From the NCBI GenBank assembly GCA_948288625.1, contig CAOHYA010000001.1, positions 62,001-126,000 on the forward strand: a stretch of DNA of 64,000 nucleotides. The letters are read 5' to 3'. The translations under genes were made by a program, and so were the position numbers. Within the stretch, counting starts at the first letter, position 1. The number at the start of each line of letters is the position of its first letter. Shown here piece after piece: positions 8,801 through 16,961 of the stretch. The notes below the pieces were generated by a model. It had not been told where the DNA came from. It did no database searches and worked only from the letters and a program-made list of their open reading frames with translations. The stretch comes from an uncultured Candidatus Saccharibacteria bacterium. GTDB taxonomy: Bacteria > Patescibacteriota > Saccharimonadia > Saccharimonadales > Saccharimonadaceae.

Positions 8801-9888
8801 TGCACATCGCTATCGATGCGCGTATTATAAATTCTACTACCGGCCGCTATGTTGAACGCCTCGTCACATACCTCCAAGAAGTAGACACCGAGAATGAATA
8901 TTCAATCTTAGTTCGCGCTAAAGATGAGCATTTCTGGAAACCCCGTAACGCCAACTTCACCGTTCACGTAGCTGAATTTGATAATTATTCTTTCGCTGAA
9001 CAATTAGGTTTCAATAAGTATTTAAAAAAATTGAAGCCCGACTTAGTTCACTTTTGTATGCCCCAGCAACCCATCAATTACAAAGGTAAAAAAGTGACTA
9101 CCTTTCACGACTTTACACTTTTGAAAACATATAACTCCGATAAAAACTGGTTCATCTTCCATGCCAAGCAAAAAGTAGGGAAGTACGTTTTCAGAAAAGT
9201 CATCGAAACAAACGACCACTTAATTACTATTAGCAATTTCACCCAAAAAGAGTTGGTAGAGTTTGCTCCAGAATCAGTAGATAAGACCTCGGTTATCTAT
9301 GAAGCATCCGACGTATCGCAAATCGCACCGAAAAAGTACGCACTACCTTTTAAGCAGTATATTCTCTACGTCGGTCAACAATCCGATTATAAAAACATCA
9401 AGCGGCTCGGTGATGCCCATCAAATTTTATTGGCGAAGTACCCGGATCTTGGCTTGGTATTAGCAGGAAAAAAGAACCCTGGGGTTTTAACGAATGAAAA
9501 GTATTTTAATAGCCGGAACTATAAAAATATATATTTCACCGATTTCGTGACCGACCCTGAGTTAAGTTGGCTTTATACTCACGCCAGTGCCTACGTATTC
9601 CCGTCACTCATGGAAGGTTTTGGTCTCCCTGGGCTTGAAGCAATGAGTTATGGCACCCCAGTCGTCAGCAGCAACGCTACCTGCCTCCCTGAAGTATACG
9701 GAGCAGCCGCCCACTACTTCAACCCTACCGACACCAGCGACATGGCCGAAGCCATCGACCAAGTACTAAGCAACGACACCATCCGCACCCGCCTCTCCAA
9801 AGCCGGCTACAAACAAATCAAAAAATACTCCTGGAAAAAAATGGCCACACAAACCCACGCCATTTACATGCAAATTCTCGGCCAGTAA
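8800..9888 (+). CDS. GT4 family glycosyltransferase
   Basis: The 362-residue protein shows the GT-B fold of family GT4: an N-terminal Rossmann domain from MHIAIDARIIN and a C-terminal donor-binding domain with YVGQQSDYKNIKRL and the diagnostic EX7E region SLMEGFGLPGLEAMSYGTPVV near residues 270-290. It is the last gene of the gtrB-gtrA-GT4 unit, with a one-base start/stop overlap. The stop codon lies inside the left arm of an inverted repeat. Codon use becomes markedly C-rich over the last 200 bases, which is unlike the earlier part and may reflect a local base-composition shift. Confidence 0.9.
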   Translation: MHIAIDARIINSTTGRYVERLVTYLQEVDTENEYSILVRAKDEHFWKPRNANFTVHVAEFDNYSFAEQLGFNKYLKKLKPDLVHFCMPQQPINYKGKKVTTFHDFTLLKTYNSDKNWFIFHAKQKVGKYVFRKVIETNDHLITISNFTQKELVEFAPESVDKTSVIYEASDVSQIAPKKYALPFKQYILYVGQQSDYKNIKRLGDAHQILLAKYPDLGLVLAGKKNPGVLTNEKYFNSRNYKNIYFTDFVTDPELSWLYTHASAYVFPSLMEGFGLPGLEAMSYGTPVVSSNATCLPEVYGAAAHYFNPTDTSDMAEAIDQVLSNDTIRTRLSKAGYKQIKKYSWKKMATQTHAIYMQILGQ

Positions 9889-10020
9889 TTCTTTTCAAGT
9901 ATTTTGAAATACTAAAAGCGAAGAGCAACCCAAAAACGACAGCCATATCTCCCATATAGACAAAATCAACATGTCGTTTCTGGCGTGTAACGGTATTGAA
10001 AAATACTTGAAAAGAATTAC
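9885..10020. repeat. Element bounded by 21-bp perfect inverted repeats
   Basis: Positions 9885-9905 and 10000-10020 are exact reverse complements of 21 bases, with 94 bases between them. Within the left side there is a smaller palindrome (GTATTTTGAAATAC). No gene fits inside. The arms overlap the stop of the GT4 gene and end five bases before the jag stop. It may be a MITE-like element or a long bidirectional terminator for convergent genes. No clear target-site duplication is visible. Confidence 0.6.
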
Positions 10021-10024
10021 AGGA

Positions 10025-10486
10025 TTAGCTACTTGCCTGCGAAATAGTGATCCGGCGCTCTCGCCCCTCACCCTCAGAAAAAGTCTTGATATCCGAATAC
10101 TCAGTCGCCACTTGATGCACCACTCGGCGGTCAGCGGCATTGAGTTGTACAACCTTGGTCGTGCCACTCGCGCGAACTTCTTCGATCCACCCACGAGCTT
10201 CTTTAGATAACCGTTCAGCACGGAGCTTCTTGTAATCAGCAATGTCGATGTTTACCCGTGTTAGTGCCGCATCCTTGTTTCGAAGTACTGTCGAAACGAG
10301 GTACTGTAGACTCCGGAGTGTTTCCGCGCCTCGGCCAATCAAAAGGCTGTTCAGTTCGGTCGAAGGTACGGCTAGCTCTATCACATCGTCTTCAACTTCG
10401 ACCGTTACCTCTACGTTCACGCCAAAAAAGGTCAAAAGATCAGCTACGTAGGTACGAGCAAATTCAATTGATTCTTCTCTGTTCAT
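10025..10486 (-). CDS. jag: Jag/KhpB-like RNA-binding protein (KH and R3H domains)
   Basis: The 153-residue protein has a KH domain with the GxxG-type loop IGRGAETLRSLQYL around residues 50-65 and a C-terminal R3H domain with DRRVVHQVA near 119-127. This is the SpoIIIJ-associated Jag/KhpB/EloR family, an RNA-binding regulator of cell-wall growth. The N-terminal Jag-N extension found in Firmicutes is absent. It follows yidC by three bases in the classical rpmH-rnpA-yidC-jag order, which supports the name. Confidence 0.9.
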   Translation of the reverse strand: MNREESIEFARTYVADLLTFFGVNVEVTVEVEDDVIELAVPSTELNSLLIGRGAETLRSLQYLVSTVLRNKDAALTRVNIDIADYKKLRAERLSKEARGWIEEVRASGTTKVVQLNAADRRVVHQVATEYSDIKTFSEGEGRERRITISQASS

Positions 10487-10489
10487 GAA

Positions 10490-11467
10490 TTACTTCTCCT
10501 TCTTATCCTTACGGGGAGTATCTTTCGCCTTGATACGGGTGATAGTCGGTTCTTTCGTCACCGTTGCTTCACGAGCCACTTTTTCGCGAGCTTTGGCGGT
10601 GGCTTTTTTACCACTAGTTTTTACAGGTAAGTCAGCTAGCTTATCCATTTCCTCGGCGTCACGTTTCAACAAGAAGTGTTGTTGGATAGCGGCAAAGACG
10701 TTTGAAGTTACGTAATACAAAGCTAAGGCACCCGGAAGGGTGACCATGATGAAGAACATTAAGAATGGAAGGATTTTCACCATTTTACCCATCATGACCG
10801 CATTCAGTTCAGCTTGGTCAGGTTGCTTGCCTTCGCCAGCTTCAGCTAATACATCACGCAGGCGCTTGTCGGTTGTCGTAGGTGAAGTTTGCTTCGAAAG
10901 AATGTACTGAGTAAACGCCGCGATAGCAGCCAGAAGAATCAAGAACAAGTTAATACCGTTCGGGCCGATGGCGTGAGAAGTAAGGTCGACGAAACCGAGG
11001 AACATTTCGTTGAAATTATTAGGGTCGGCCAAGAGGTCTTGTACCGGCTTGAGGTTTTGCATGAACCCATAGGTGAATTCCGCGATTTGTTCACGGTGAG
11101 TCGTGAAGATTTGAATAACCTGGAACAAGGCGATGAAAATAGGTAGCTGGATAAGCAGCATCAAAATAGAACGGAACGGTTTAACACCATGCTGTTTATA
11201 GAGTTCAAGCATTTGCAAGCTTTCCGCCTGCCGATTACCTTTACTGGCTGCCTTGATGCGCTTCAGTTCAGGTTGCAGCTTCCGCATTGCCTTTACTTGG
11301 TGGAGCTGTCGAACTACCAGTGGCCATAAAGCGAAACGAATGATTATCGTAAAGATAATAATCGCGATACCGAAGTCGGCTCCGGGCAGTACGCTGTAAA
11401 TAAATAACAGCAGGTTAAAAATTGGTTGAACGACAATTAATTCAAAGATATTCACTATCAGCCTCAC
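10490..11467 (-). CDS. yidC: YidC/Oxa1 membrane protein insertase
   Basis: The 325-residue protein has five hydrophobic segments in the YidC core, with family motifs such as PLVVRQLHQVKAMRKLQPE near residues 50-68 and MKILPFLMFFIMVTLPGALALYY (cut to LPFLMFFIMVTLPGALALYY) around 235-257. A Lys/Arg-rich tail follows, common in Gram-positive type YidC. There is no lipobox or large periplasmic domain. The start is GTG 11467, five bases behind TATAAC at 11478-11473, so it may have its own very short-leader transcript; GTG at codon 5 is an alternative. It inserts proteins into the membrane with or without SecYEG. Confidence 0.93.
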   Translation of the reverse strand: MRLIVNIFELIVVQPIFNLLLFIYSVLPGADFGIAIIIFTIIIRFALWPLVVRQLHQVKAMRKLQPELKRIKAASKGNRQAESLQMLELYKQHGVKPFRSILMLLIQLPIFIALFQVIQIFTTHREQIAEFTYGFMQNLKPVQDLLADPNNFNEMFLGFVDLTSHAIGPNGINLFLILLAAIAAFTQYILSKQTSPTTTDKRLRDVLAEAGEGKQPDQAELNAVMMGKMVKILPFLMFFIMVTLPGALALYYVTSNVFAAIQQHFLLKRDAEEMDKLADLPVKTSGKKATAKAREKVAREATVTKEPTITRIKAKDTPRKDKKEK

Positions 11468-11499
11468 AGGTGGTTATACTAGCGTATAGTATACCAGTT

Positions 11500-11853
11500 T
11501 TATTCGTCTTTATACAGACCGGCTTTTGCAAACAGTTGGCCAAGCTGACTACTTATTTCAGCATAGGGGAGTGTGCGTAATTCGGACGAGGTGCAAATCA
11601 GCACGATATCGTGAATTCCATCAATTCGGTCTGTATGAATTCGAAGGTATTCATACAAACGCCTTCTGATTCGATTTCGACCCACGGCGCTTTTTATTAC
11701 TTTTTTGCTGACTACTACCGAAAAACGCGAATATTTTCGGCGGCTATTCACCGTCGATTTAATCGTGATCATTTGCGATCGGACAGCTCGGCCATTAGTG
11801 TATACATAACGCAAACTATTATGACCGTGAAATCGGTATAAACTAGAAATCAT
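11500..11853 (-). CDS. rnpA: Ribonuclease P protein component
   Basis: The 117-residue protein carries the RnpA signature RNRIRRRLYEYLR near residues 59-71 and the family start with YRFHGHNSLRYVY. It binds the RNase P RNA and helps mature tRNA 5' ends. The gene sits between rpmH and yidC as in most bacteria; yidD is missing between rnpA and yidC. A hairpin terminator at 11874-11903 separates it from rpmH, and a TATACT box at 11869-11864 lies ten bases before the ATG, so it may be transcribed separately. Confidence 0.94.
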   Translation of the reverse strand: MISSLYRFHGHNSLRYVYTNGRAVRSQMITIKSTVNSRRKYSRFSVVVSKKVIKSAVGRNRIRRRLYEYLRIHTDRIDGIHDIVLICTSSELRTLPYAEISSQLGQLFAKAGLYKDE

Positions 11854-11873
11854 AGTATATATAAGTATAACCT

Positions 11874-11903
11874 AAAAAAATAACGCTCCCGTAGAGGAGC
11901 GTT
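11874..11903 (-). terminator. Rho-independent terminator between rpmH and rnpA
   Basis: AACGCTCC at 11882-11889 pairs with GGAGCGTT at 11896-11903. On the minus strand a T-run follows at 11880-11874. It would stop or attenuate rpmH transcripts before rnpA. Confidence 0.8.
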
Positions 11904-11912
11904 ACCAACGGA

Positions 11913-12050
11913 TTAAACCGTTAAACGTGCGCGGCCTTTAAGACGACGGCGCTTTAGTACAGCGCGTCCAGCTTTAGACGAAATACGCGCACGGAAACCG
12001 TGTACTCGAGCACGGTGACGTGTGTGTGGTTGAAAAGTTCGTTTTGGCAT
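11913..12050 (-). CDS. rpmH: 50S ribosomal protein L34
   Basis: A 45-codon frame from ATG 12050 to TAA 11913 encodes MPKRTFQPHTRHRARVHGFR followed by ARISSKAGRAVLKRRRLKGR and ARLTV. The sequence and length match bacterial L34 along the whole protein, including the late RRRLKGR motif. It is the first gene of the minus-strand rpmH-rnpA-yidC-jag group and diverges from dnaA across a region with DnaA boxes. A strong hairpin follows the gene. Confidence 0.97.
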   Translation of the reverse strand: MPKRTFQPHTRHRARVHGFRARISSKAGRAVLKRRRLKGRARLTV

Positions 12051-12315
12051 ATCCAAATTATTATACCCTTATCGCCCCTATTAATCAATCCTCTCCCCTG
12101 CTTTTTACTTGCTTTTTCTATAAACAGTGACGTGATATATAAAAACTATCCCCACTTATATTCAAGTTATCCACAATTTAACAGAGGTGATATGTAATTG
12201 TGGATAAAATGACTCCCGTACTCCCCTGCTTTTTAATATTCGCTTTAAGGTTGTGGAAAACCCTAATTCTCCAGTATAGTATTACTAGAAACTGTTCATA
12301 TAAGTAGAGGGTTAC
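12051..12315. other. Candidate origin of replication upstream of dnaA (DnaA boxes)
   Basis: This AT-rich gap between rpmH and dnaA has a consensus DnaA box TTATCCACA at 12167-12175, an inverted copy TGTGGATAA at 12199-12207 and a near match TGTGGAAAA at 12252-12260. Transcription diverges here, as at many bacterial origins. TATAGT at 12275-12280 fits as the -10 of dnaA, with a leader of about 30 bases. The origin role is inferred from boxes and gene order. Confidence 0.7.
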
Positions 12316-13704
12316 ATGCAGAAAGACGTTCATGCACTCTGGCACAGCGTGCTTGGTGAAATAGAGTTATCGGTCTCCGGGCCTAACTTTAATATGTATT
12401 GGTCAGACACGAAACTGATTCGATACGATGAAAACGAAGCACTCTTTGAGGTTCGTAACGTATTTATCAAACGGCAATTCGAGACGAAGTTTGATGCCAC
12501 CGTTCGTGAAATGCTTTCTAAGAACGGCATTACCTCACCTAACCTCACTTACATTGTTCAAACGACCAACAAGAAACCTCGTATAAGTCGCGAAACGACC
12601 AGTGACGCGAACGATATGGCAACGCAGCTTACTTCTCGTTCAGCCAGCGTGCCTTCATCATCTTCGTACCTCTCACCCCTTTCTTCACAAAGCGGGTTAA
12701 ACCCACGGTACACCTTCGACAACTTTATTGTCGGTTCAAGTAACGACCTCGCTCACTCAGCCAGCCAAGCAGTCGCGACGAACCCAGGCACGAAATATAA
12801 CCCGATTTATTTTTATGGCGGCGTCGGGTTGGGTAAAACTCATCTCATGCAGGCCATCGGAAACCAAATCGTTTCAAACAACCCTGAAGCAAGGGTGTTA
12901 TATGTAAGCTCGGAAACATTCGTCAATGAGTTTCTTGATTATATTCGTTTCAAGAAAAAAGGTTTTTCAGACAAATACCGCAATGTTGATGTGTTGATCG
13001 TCGATGATATGCAGTTCATCGCTAACAAAGAAAAGACCCAAGAGGAATTTTTCCATACCTTCAACTTCCTCCACCAAAATAATAAACAGATTATCATCAG
13101 TAGTGATAAGCCACCACGGAGTATCCCTACCCTTACCGAACGTCTCCGAAGCCGGTTCGAAATGGGTATGGCGATCGATATCCAAATGCCCGACTTTGAA
13201 ACCCGTTGTGCGATCATCAATGCCAAAGCTGGTTTGTCTGGTGTAACGTTGAACGCCGAAACCGTCGAATACCTCGCGACTAACATTAAAACAAATATCC
13301 GTGAACTCGAAGGTGCTTTAAACCAACTGCTTGCGTTTGCCGACCTTCATCGGGTTGAGCCAGATATAGCTACCGCCGAAGGGTTAATCGGTAGCGCCCA
13401 CATGTCTCGACCGCAACATCTTTCAAGCAAGAAGATCATCGATCAAACCGCAAAACACTTCCAGCTCAAGATCGATGAAATTTGTGGAAACAAGCGCGAT
13501 AAGCACATTGTGACGCCTCGACAAATCGCCATGTACTTACTGCGGAGTGAATTACATCTAAGTTTCCCTAAAATCGCCGGTGAATTAGGTCGTAAGGACC
13601 ATACCACTGCTATCCATTCAGTTGAAAAGATTGAAAAAGCCATTAAGCTTGATTTTGTTATTCGTGAACAAGTAGCAGCTATACGTGAGAAATTATATGC
13701 TTAA
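12316..13704 (+). CDS. dnaA: Chromosomal replication initiator DnaA
   Basis: The 462-residue protein has all DnaA domains: an N-terminal helicase-loading domain, a Ser-rich linker near 105-130, an AAA+ domain with Walker A GGVGLGKTH near 172-180 and Walker B VLIVDDMQF, and the DNA-binding domain IV with the signature GRKDHTTAIHSVEKI near the end. ATG 12316 has AGAGGG just upstream. It binds the boxes on both sides of its gene and opens the origin. It is followed by dnaN and recF. Confidence 0.98.
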   Translation: MQKDVHALWHSVLGEIELSVSGPNFNMYWSDTKLIRYDENEALFEVRNVFIKRQFETKFDATVREMLSKNGITSPNLTYIVQTTNKKPRISRETTSDANDMATQLTSRSASVPSSSSYLSPLSSQSGLNPRYTFDNFIVGSSNDLAHSASQAVATNPGTKYNPIYFYGGVGLGKTHLMQAIGNQIVSNNPEARVLYVSSETFVNEFLDYIRFKKKGFSDKYRNVDVLIVDDMQFIANKEKTQEEFFHTFNFLHQNNKQIIISSDKPPRSIPTLTERLRSRFEMGMAIDIQMPDFETRCAIINAKAGLSGVTLNAETVEYLATNIKTNIRELEGALNQLLAFADLHRVEPDIATAEGLIGSAHMSRPQHLSSKKIIDQTAKHFQLKIDEICGNKRDKHIVTPRQIAMYLLRSELHLSFPKIAGELGRKDHTTAIHSVEKIEKAIKLDFVIREQVAAIREKLYA

Positions 13705-13995
13705 AACAGTACCTACTCCCTTATCATTTACTTGGGTAAAAAATGTGTACAGTCTGCGGATAGACAGTGGTATGAATAGTGGGAATATCCGATTTTCATA
13801 CACAGCCCCTTTGTTCAGCAGTGTACCTACACGTGTACAACTCACCCGTTACACCCAAGTTTCGACCACGTTATCAGCAGTTTTATCCACGTTAAAAAAT
13901 CGATTCTTACCACTGTTAATAGTCGACTTATACCCTGTTTCCACAGTACCTACTATTAAGAGAATGACAGAAAATAAAGAAAGGAACTCATAACA
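13705..13995 (+). other. dnaA-dnaN intergenic region with further DnaA-box-like sites
   Basis: This 291-base non-coding stretch has TTATCCACG at 13883-13891 and TTTCCACA at 13938-13945, close to DnaA boxes, several GTGTAC repeats around 13745 and 13820-13840, and TACTAT near 13949 as a possible dnaN -10. AAAGGAA shortly before ATG 13996 is the dnaN ribosome binding site. It may be the second part of a bipartite origin or simply the dnaN promoter. Confidence 0.5.
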
Positions 13996-15096
13996 ATGGA
14001 ATTGTCTGTAACCCAGGAGAACTTCGCAAAAGCGTTATCAGCAGTAGGAAGAGTTGCCAGTACCAAAACGCAATTACCTATCTTAAGTAACATCCTTTTA
14101 AGAACTGATGGCAATAGGTTGTTAGTCGCAGCCACTAACCTTGAAATCGCTACTACTCAATATATTGGTGCGAAAATAATCAAACCAGGCGCCATAACTA
14201 TTCCCGCCCGGCTTATCTCAGAATTTGTCAGTAGTCTGCCGAAAGATACGATCGAACTCAAGGTTGTCGGAGAAAATATCCACATAACTTGTGGAAAGTA
14301 CCATTCAATCATTAACGGCGTCATAGCTGATGATTTTCCTGAGCTCCCTACCATTAATGAAGCGAGTTCAGTTACTTACTCATTAAATACGGAAGAGTTC
14401 AAACAAGCTGTCTCTCAAACCATCATTACCTCCAGCTCAGACGCAACCAGGCCGGTTTTAACAGGCGTCTATTGGCATTCTCATGAAGGATGGATCTATC
14501 TAGCCGCCACGGACGGATACCGGCTCTCAGAGCGCCGCCTCGTGGAAACGAAAAGCGAAGTTGCGGCAATCATACCAACGCAAACACTTCAAGAAGTACT
14601 CCGTTCGATTGATGATTCGGCCGACACGATCGACGTATTATTCGACGAAAGCCAAGTGCGCTTCCGTATCAACGAAGCCGAGGTAATTAGCCGCTTAGTC
14701 GACGGTAACTTTCCTGATTACCGCCAACTTATTCCACCGAGCTCCGATATCGTCGCTATTGTTAAGAAGCCAGAATTCACTCGTGTCACGAAAGTTGCCG
14801 GGTTGTTCGCTCGCGAGTCCGGTGGAAGCGTTACGGTAACAGTCGATGCCGATGCGAAGACAGTCTCACTCCACTCTATCGCTTCGGAATTTGGTGAGAA
14901 CACCTCCGAGCTTGACGCCGATGTAACCGGTAGCGGCCAAGTAACGCTCAACTCACGCTACTTATCGGAAGCGCTTGGGGTGCTGGACGCCGATGTCATC
15001 TCATTTAGCTTCAATGGTAAGTTATCACCATGTATCTTGAGGTCAACTGATAAAGATACGAACTACTACCATGTCATTATGCCGCTCAAAAGTTAG
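13996..15096 (+). CDS. dnaN: DNA polymerase III beta sliding clamp
   Basis: The 366-residue protein has the three-domain clamp layout with family motifs LPILSNILLRTDGNRL near 27-42, the middle-domain RPVLTGVYWHS and AATDGYRLSERR near 175-187, and the C-terminal end NYYHVIMPLKS of clamp proteins. The typical MP(M/I)(R/K) ending is seen as MPLK. It forms the processivity ring of the replicase. It lies between dnaA and recF in the standard order. Confidence 0.97.
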   Translation: MELSVTQENFAKALSAVGRVASTKTQLPILSNILLRTDGNRLLVAATNLEIATTQYIGAKIIKPGAITIPARLISEFVSSLPKDTIELKVVGENIHITCGKYHSIINGVIADDFPELPTINEASSVTYSLNTEEFKQAVSQTIITSSSDATRPVLTGVYWHSHEGWIYLAATDGYRLSERRLVETKSEVAAIIPTQTLQEVLRSIDDSADTIDVLFDESQVRFRINEAEVISRLVDGNFPDYRQLIPPSSDIVAIVKKPEFTRVTKVAGLFARESGGSVTVTVDADAKTVSLHSIASEFGENTSELDADVTGSGQVTLNSRYLSEALGVLDADVISFSFNGKLSPCILRSTDKDTNYYHVIMPLKS

Positions 15097-15120
15097 TTCG
15101 ACGGTCGGTATATACCCCGT

Positions 15121-16167
15121 ATGACTTCTATAAAAAACCTCTCTGTTCAACACCTTCGTTCGCACGATGCGTTTAAGATTGAGTTTTCACCGGAAGTCAC
15201 CATTATTACGGGAGCGAACGGCAGTGGAAAAACGAGTTTGCTTGAGGCGATTTATATTTCTCTTCAAGGCAGCTCCTTCAAAGGCAGCGATAGTGATGTG
15301 TTGAAAAAAGATGCGCCGTGGTGGCGTATCGATGTCTCGTTCGATGATACTGACACCAGGGTCGTAAAATTCGACCCTCTAAAAACGTCCAGTCGAAAAC
15401 AATTTATCATCGATAATAAAACGACTGCCCGCATACCGGCGAAACTTAAATACCCAATCGTACTATTCGAGCCGGAAGATTTACGGCTCCTGCATGGTTC
15501 GCCCGCCCGCCGCCGCCAGTTCATCGATAGATTTATTAGCCAGTTAAACCCGTTGTACGGCCCGGCGCTTCGTAAATATGAACGTTCTCTTAAGCAAAGA
15601 AATAACCTGCTTAAAAACGCTCTCGTTTCGAACGACGAATTATTTGCTTGGAACATATCATTAGCCGAGCACGGTGCCTTTATCATCGAGCAACGCATCG
15701 CTTTTATCGAACAGATAAACCAGAACCTCGGAACTTTATACCAAGAAATAGCCGGAACGCACGATGACGTATCGATCCACTATTCACATACTTTTGTCGG
15801 CGATATCAAACAAAAACTATTGAACGAATTACATGCTCACCTTGAACGTGATCGTTATCTTGGTAATACATCGGTCGGTCCGCACCGCCACGATGTGATA
15901 TTCGAAATCAATACCTCCCCCGCTCTCTCGGTTGCTTCACGTGGAGAAGTTCGCACCATCGTACTAGCTTTAAAGTTTCTTGAAGTCGCCATTATCGAAC
16001 AGTTGATTGATAAGCAGCCGATTATCCTACTTGACGATGTGTTTTCCGAGCTTGATGCTCAACGTCAGCAATTACTTACCAGCCAATTAAAAGGTCATCA
16101 GATCATTATTACTTCCGCGACCAGTCACGCCGGGAAGCATTTGCGACACGTCGATATCAAAAACTAA
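15121..16167 (+). CDS. recF: DNA replication and repair protein RecF
   Basis: The 348-residue protein is an ABC/SMC-type ATPase with Walker A ITGANGSGKTSLLEAI near residues 29-44, the RecF-specific PARRRQFIDRF near 126-136, and Walker B with D-loop IILLDDVFSELDAQRQ near 301-316. It loads RecA at gapped DNA. A TATATA-type -10 at 15109-15114 sits six bases before ATG 15121, which suggests a leaderless transcript independent of dnaN. Its end overlaps by four bases with the stop of the convergent T4SS operon. Confidence 0.95.
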   Translation: MTSIKNLSVQHLRSHDAFKIEFSPEVTIITGANGSGKTSLLEAIYISLQGSSFKGSDSDVLKKDAPWWRIDVSFDDTDTRVVKFDPLKTSSRKQFIIDNKTTARIPAKLKYPIVLFEPEDLRLLHGSPARRRQFIDRFISQLNPLYGPALRKYERSLKQRNNLLKNALVSNDELFAWNISLAEHGAFIIEQRIAFIEQINQNLGTLYQEIAGTHDDVSIHYSHTFVGDIKQKLLNELHAHLERDRYLGNTSVGPHRHDVIFEINTSPALSVASRGEVRTIVLALKFLEVAIIEQLIDKQPIILLDDVFSELDAQRQQLLTSQLKGHQIIITSATSHAGKHLRHVDIKN

Positions 16168-16961
16168 AGCTCTTCACCTGATTCATAAATGATTTCTTCA
16201 GGAATGAAATTCCCGGCTGCGTCATAGTTGTACGTGATCGTATAATCCGACGGGTCGGCTTTCTTGGATCGGATCCAATCGATAACTTCTTGTTTATACA
16301 TATCGATGACTGACAGGCGCGAAGCTGCGTCCCCTTTCAGGTCGGAATCGGGTATCGTAAGTCGTACCTTTAATACGAGTGTGTCGCCCTGGGTGCTATC
16401 CGGAGTAATTTTATACGAGAAGTTTTGGAACGGCAGGTACTGCAGAATTACATCGTTCGATGCTGATTGTGCCGATACGAAATCTTTACAATCGAACGCA
16501 CCATATTTTAACTGGTCATCATCAAGGCAAGATATGACAACAGGGTTACCTCCTACTGTCGCATTGTCTTCATTCGAGGAGTAAGAATACTGCACACGGT
16601 ATGATTGTCGAATACTTTCCATGTCTACGATGAACTCACCGGAATAGACGTTTTCGGTTTGGCTAAAATCCTGGCTATCTGAATTTTCACGGATACGAGC
16701 GTCATTTACGGTTGTCGCGTCAAAACTACTTTCTTTGTTTTCCTTCACTATTTTATATAAGTACGATTCGGTCGCGTCACGCATATCCGACGAAACATTC
16801 TTTACTTTCTGATCATAATTTTGAATCCGGATCAAATCACCGAATTGATTTTGAGGCTTGCCTTGAAAAACGAGCACTAACGCAATAATAATACCGACAC
16901 ATAGTAAAAAGATGAGTGAAAAAAGAACGATTTTCTTTCGGGGTAATACTTGAGGGTTCAT
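16164..16961 (-). CDS. Membrane-anchored protein of the T4SS-like operon, unknown function
   Basis: The 265-residue protein has one transmembrane segment at about 10-33 and a long extracytoplasmic part with two cysteines (SCLDDD, DCKDF) that could form a disulfide. I do not recognise the family. It is the last gene of the minus-strand operon, starting right after the stop of the hydrolase gene, so it is likely part of the same envelope machinery. A VirB8-like role is conceivable from topology (short cytoplasmic end, one membrane segment, outer globular domain), but no motif supports it. Confidence 0.75.
   Translation of the reverse strand: MNPQVLPRKKIVLFSLIFLLCVGIIIALVLVFQGKPQNQFGDLIRIQNYDQKVKNVSSDMRDATESYLYKIVKENKESSFDATTVNDARIRENSDSQDFSQTENVYSGEFIVDMESIRQSYRVQYSYSSNEDNATVGGNPVVISCLDDDQLKYGAFDCKDFVSAQSASNDVILQYLPFQNFSYKITPDSTQGDTLVLKVRLTIPDSDLKGDAASRLSVIDMYKQEVIDWIRSKKADPSDYTITYNYDAAGNFIPEEIIYESGEEL

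Noticed and set aside
12000..12197. 65-codon plus-strand frame over the rpmH region
   Set aside because: It is antisense to the clear rpmH gene and runs through the DnaA boxes.
13685..13993. 102-codon open frame between dnaA and dnaN
   Set aside because: It overlaps the dnaA end, has no ribosome site, and covers a region rich in DnaA-box-like sites and the dnaN promoter.
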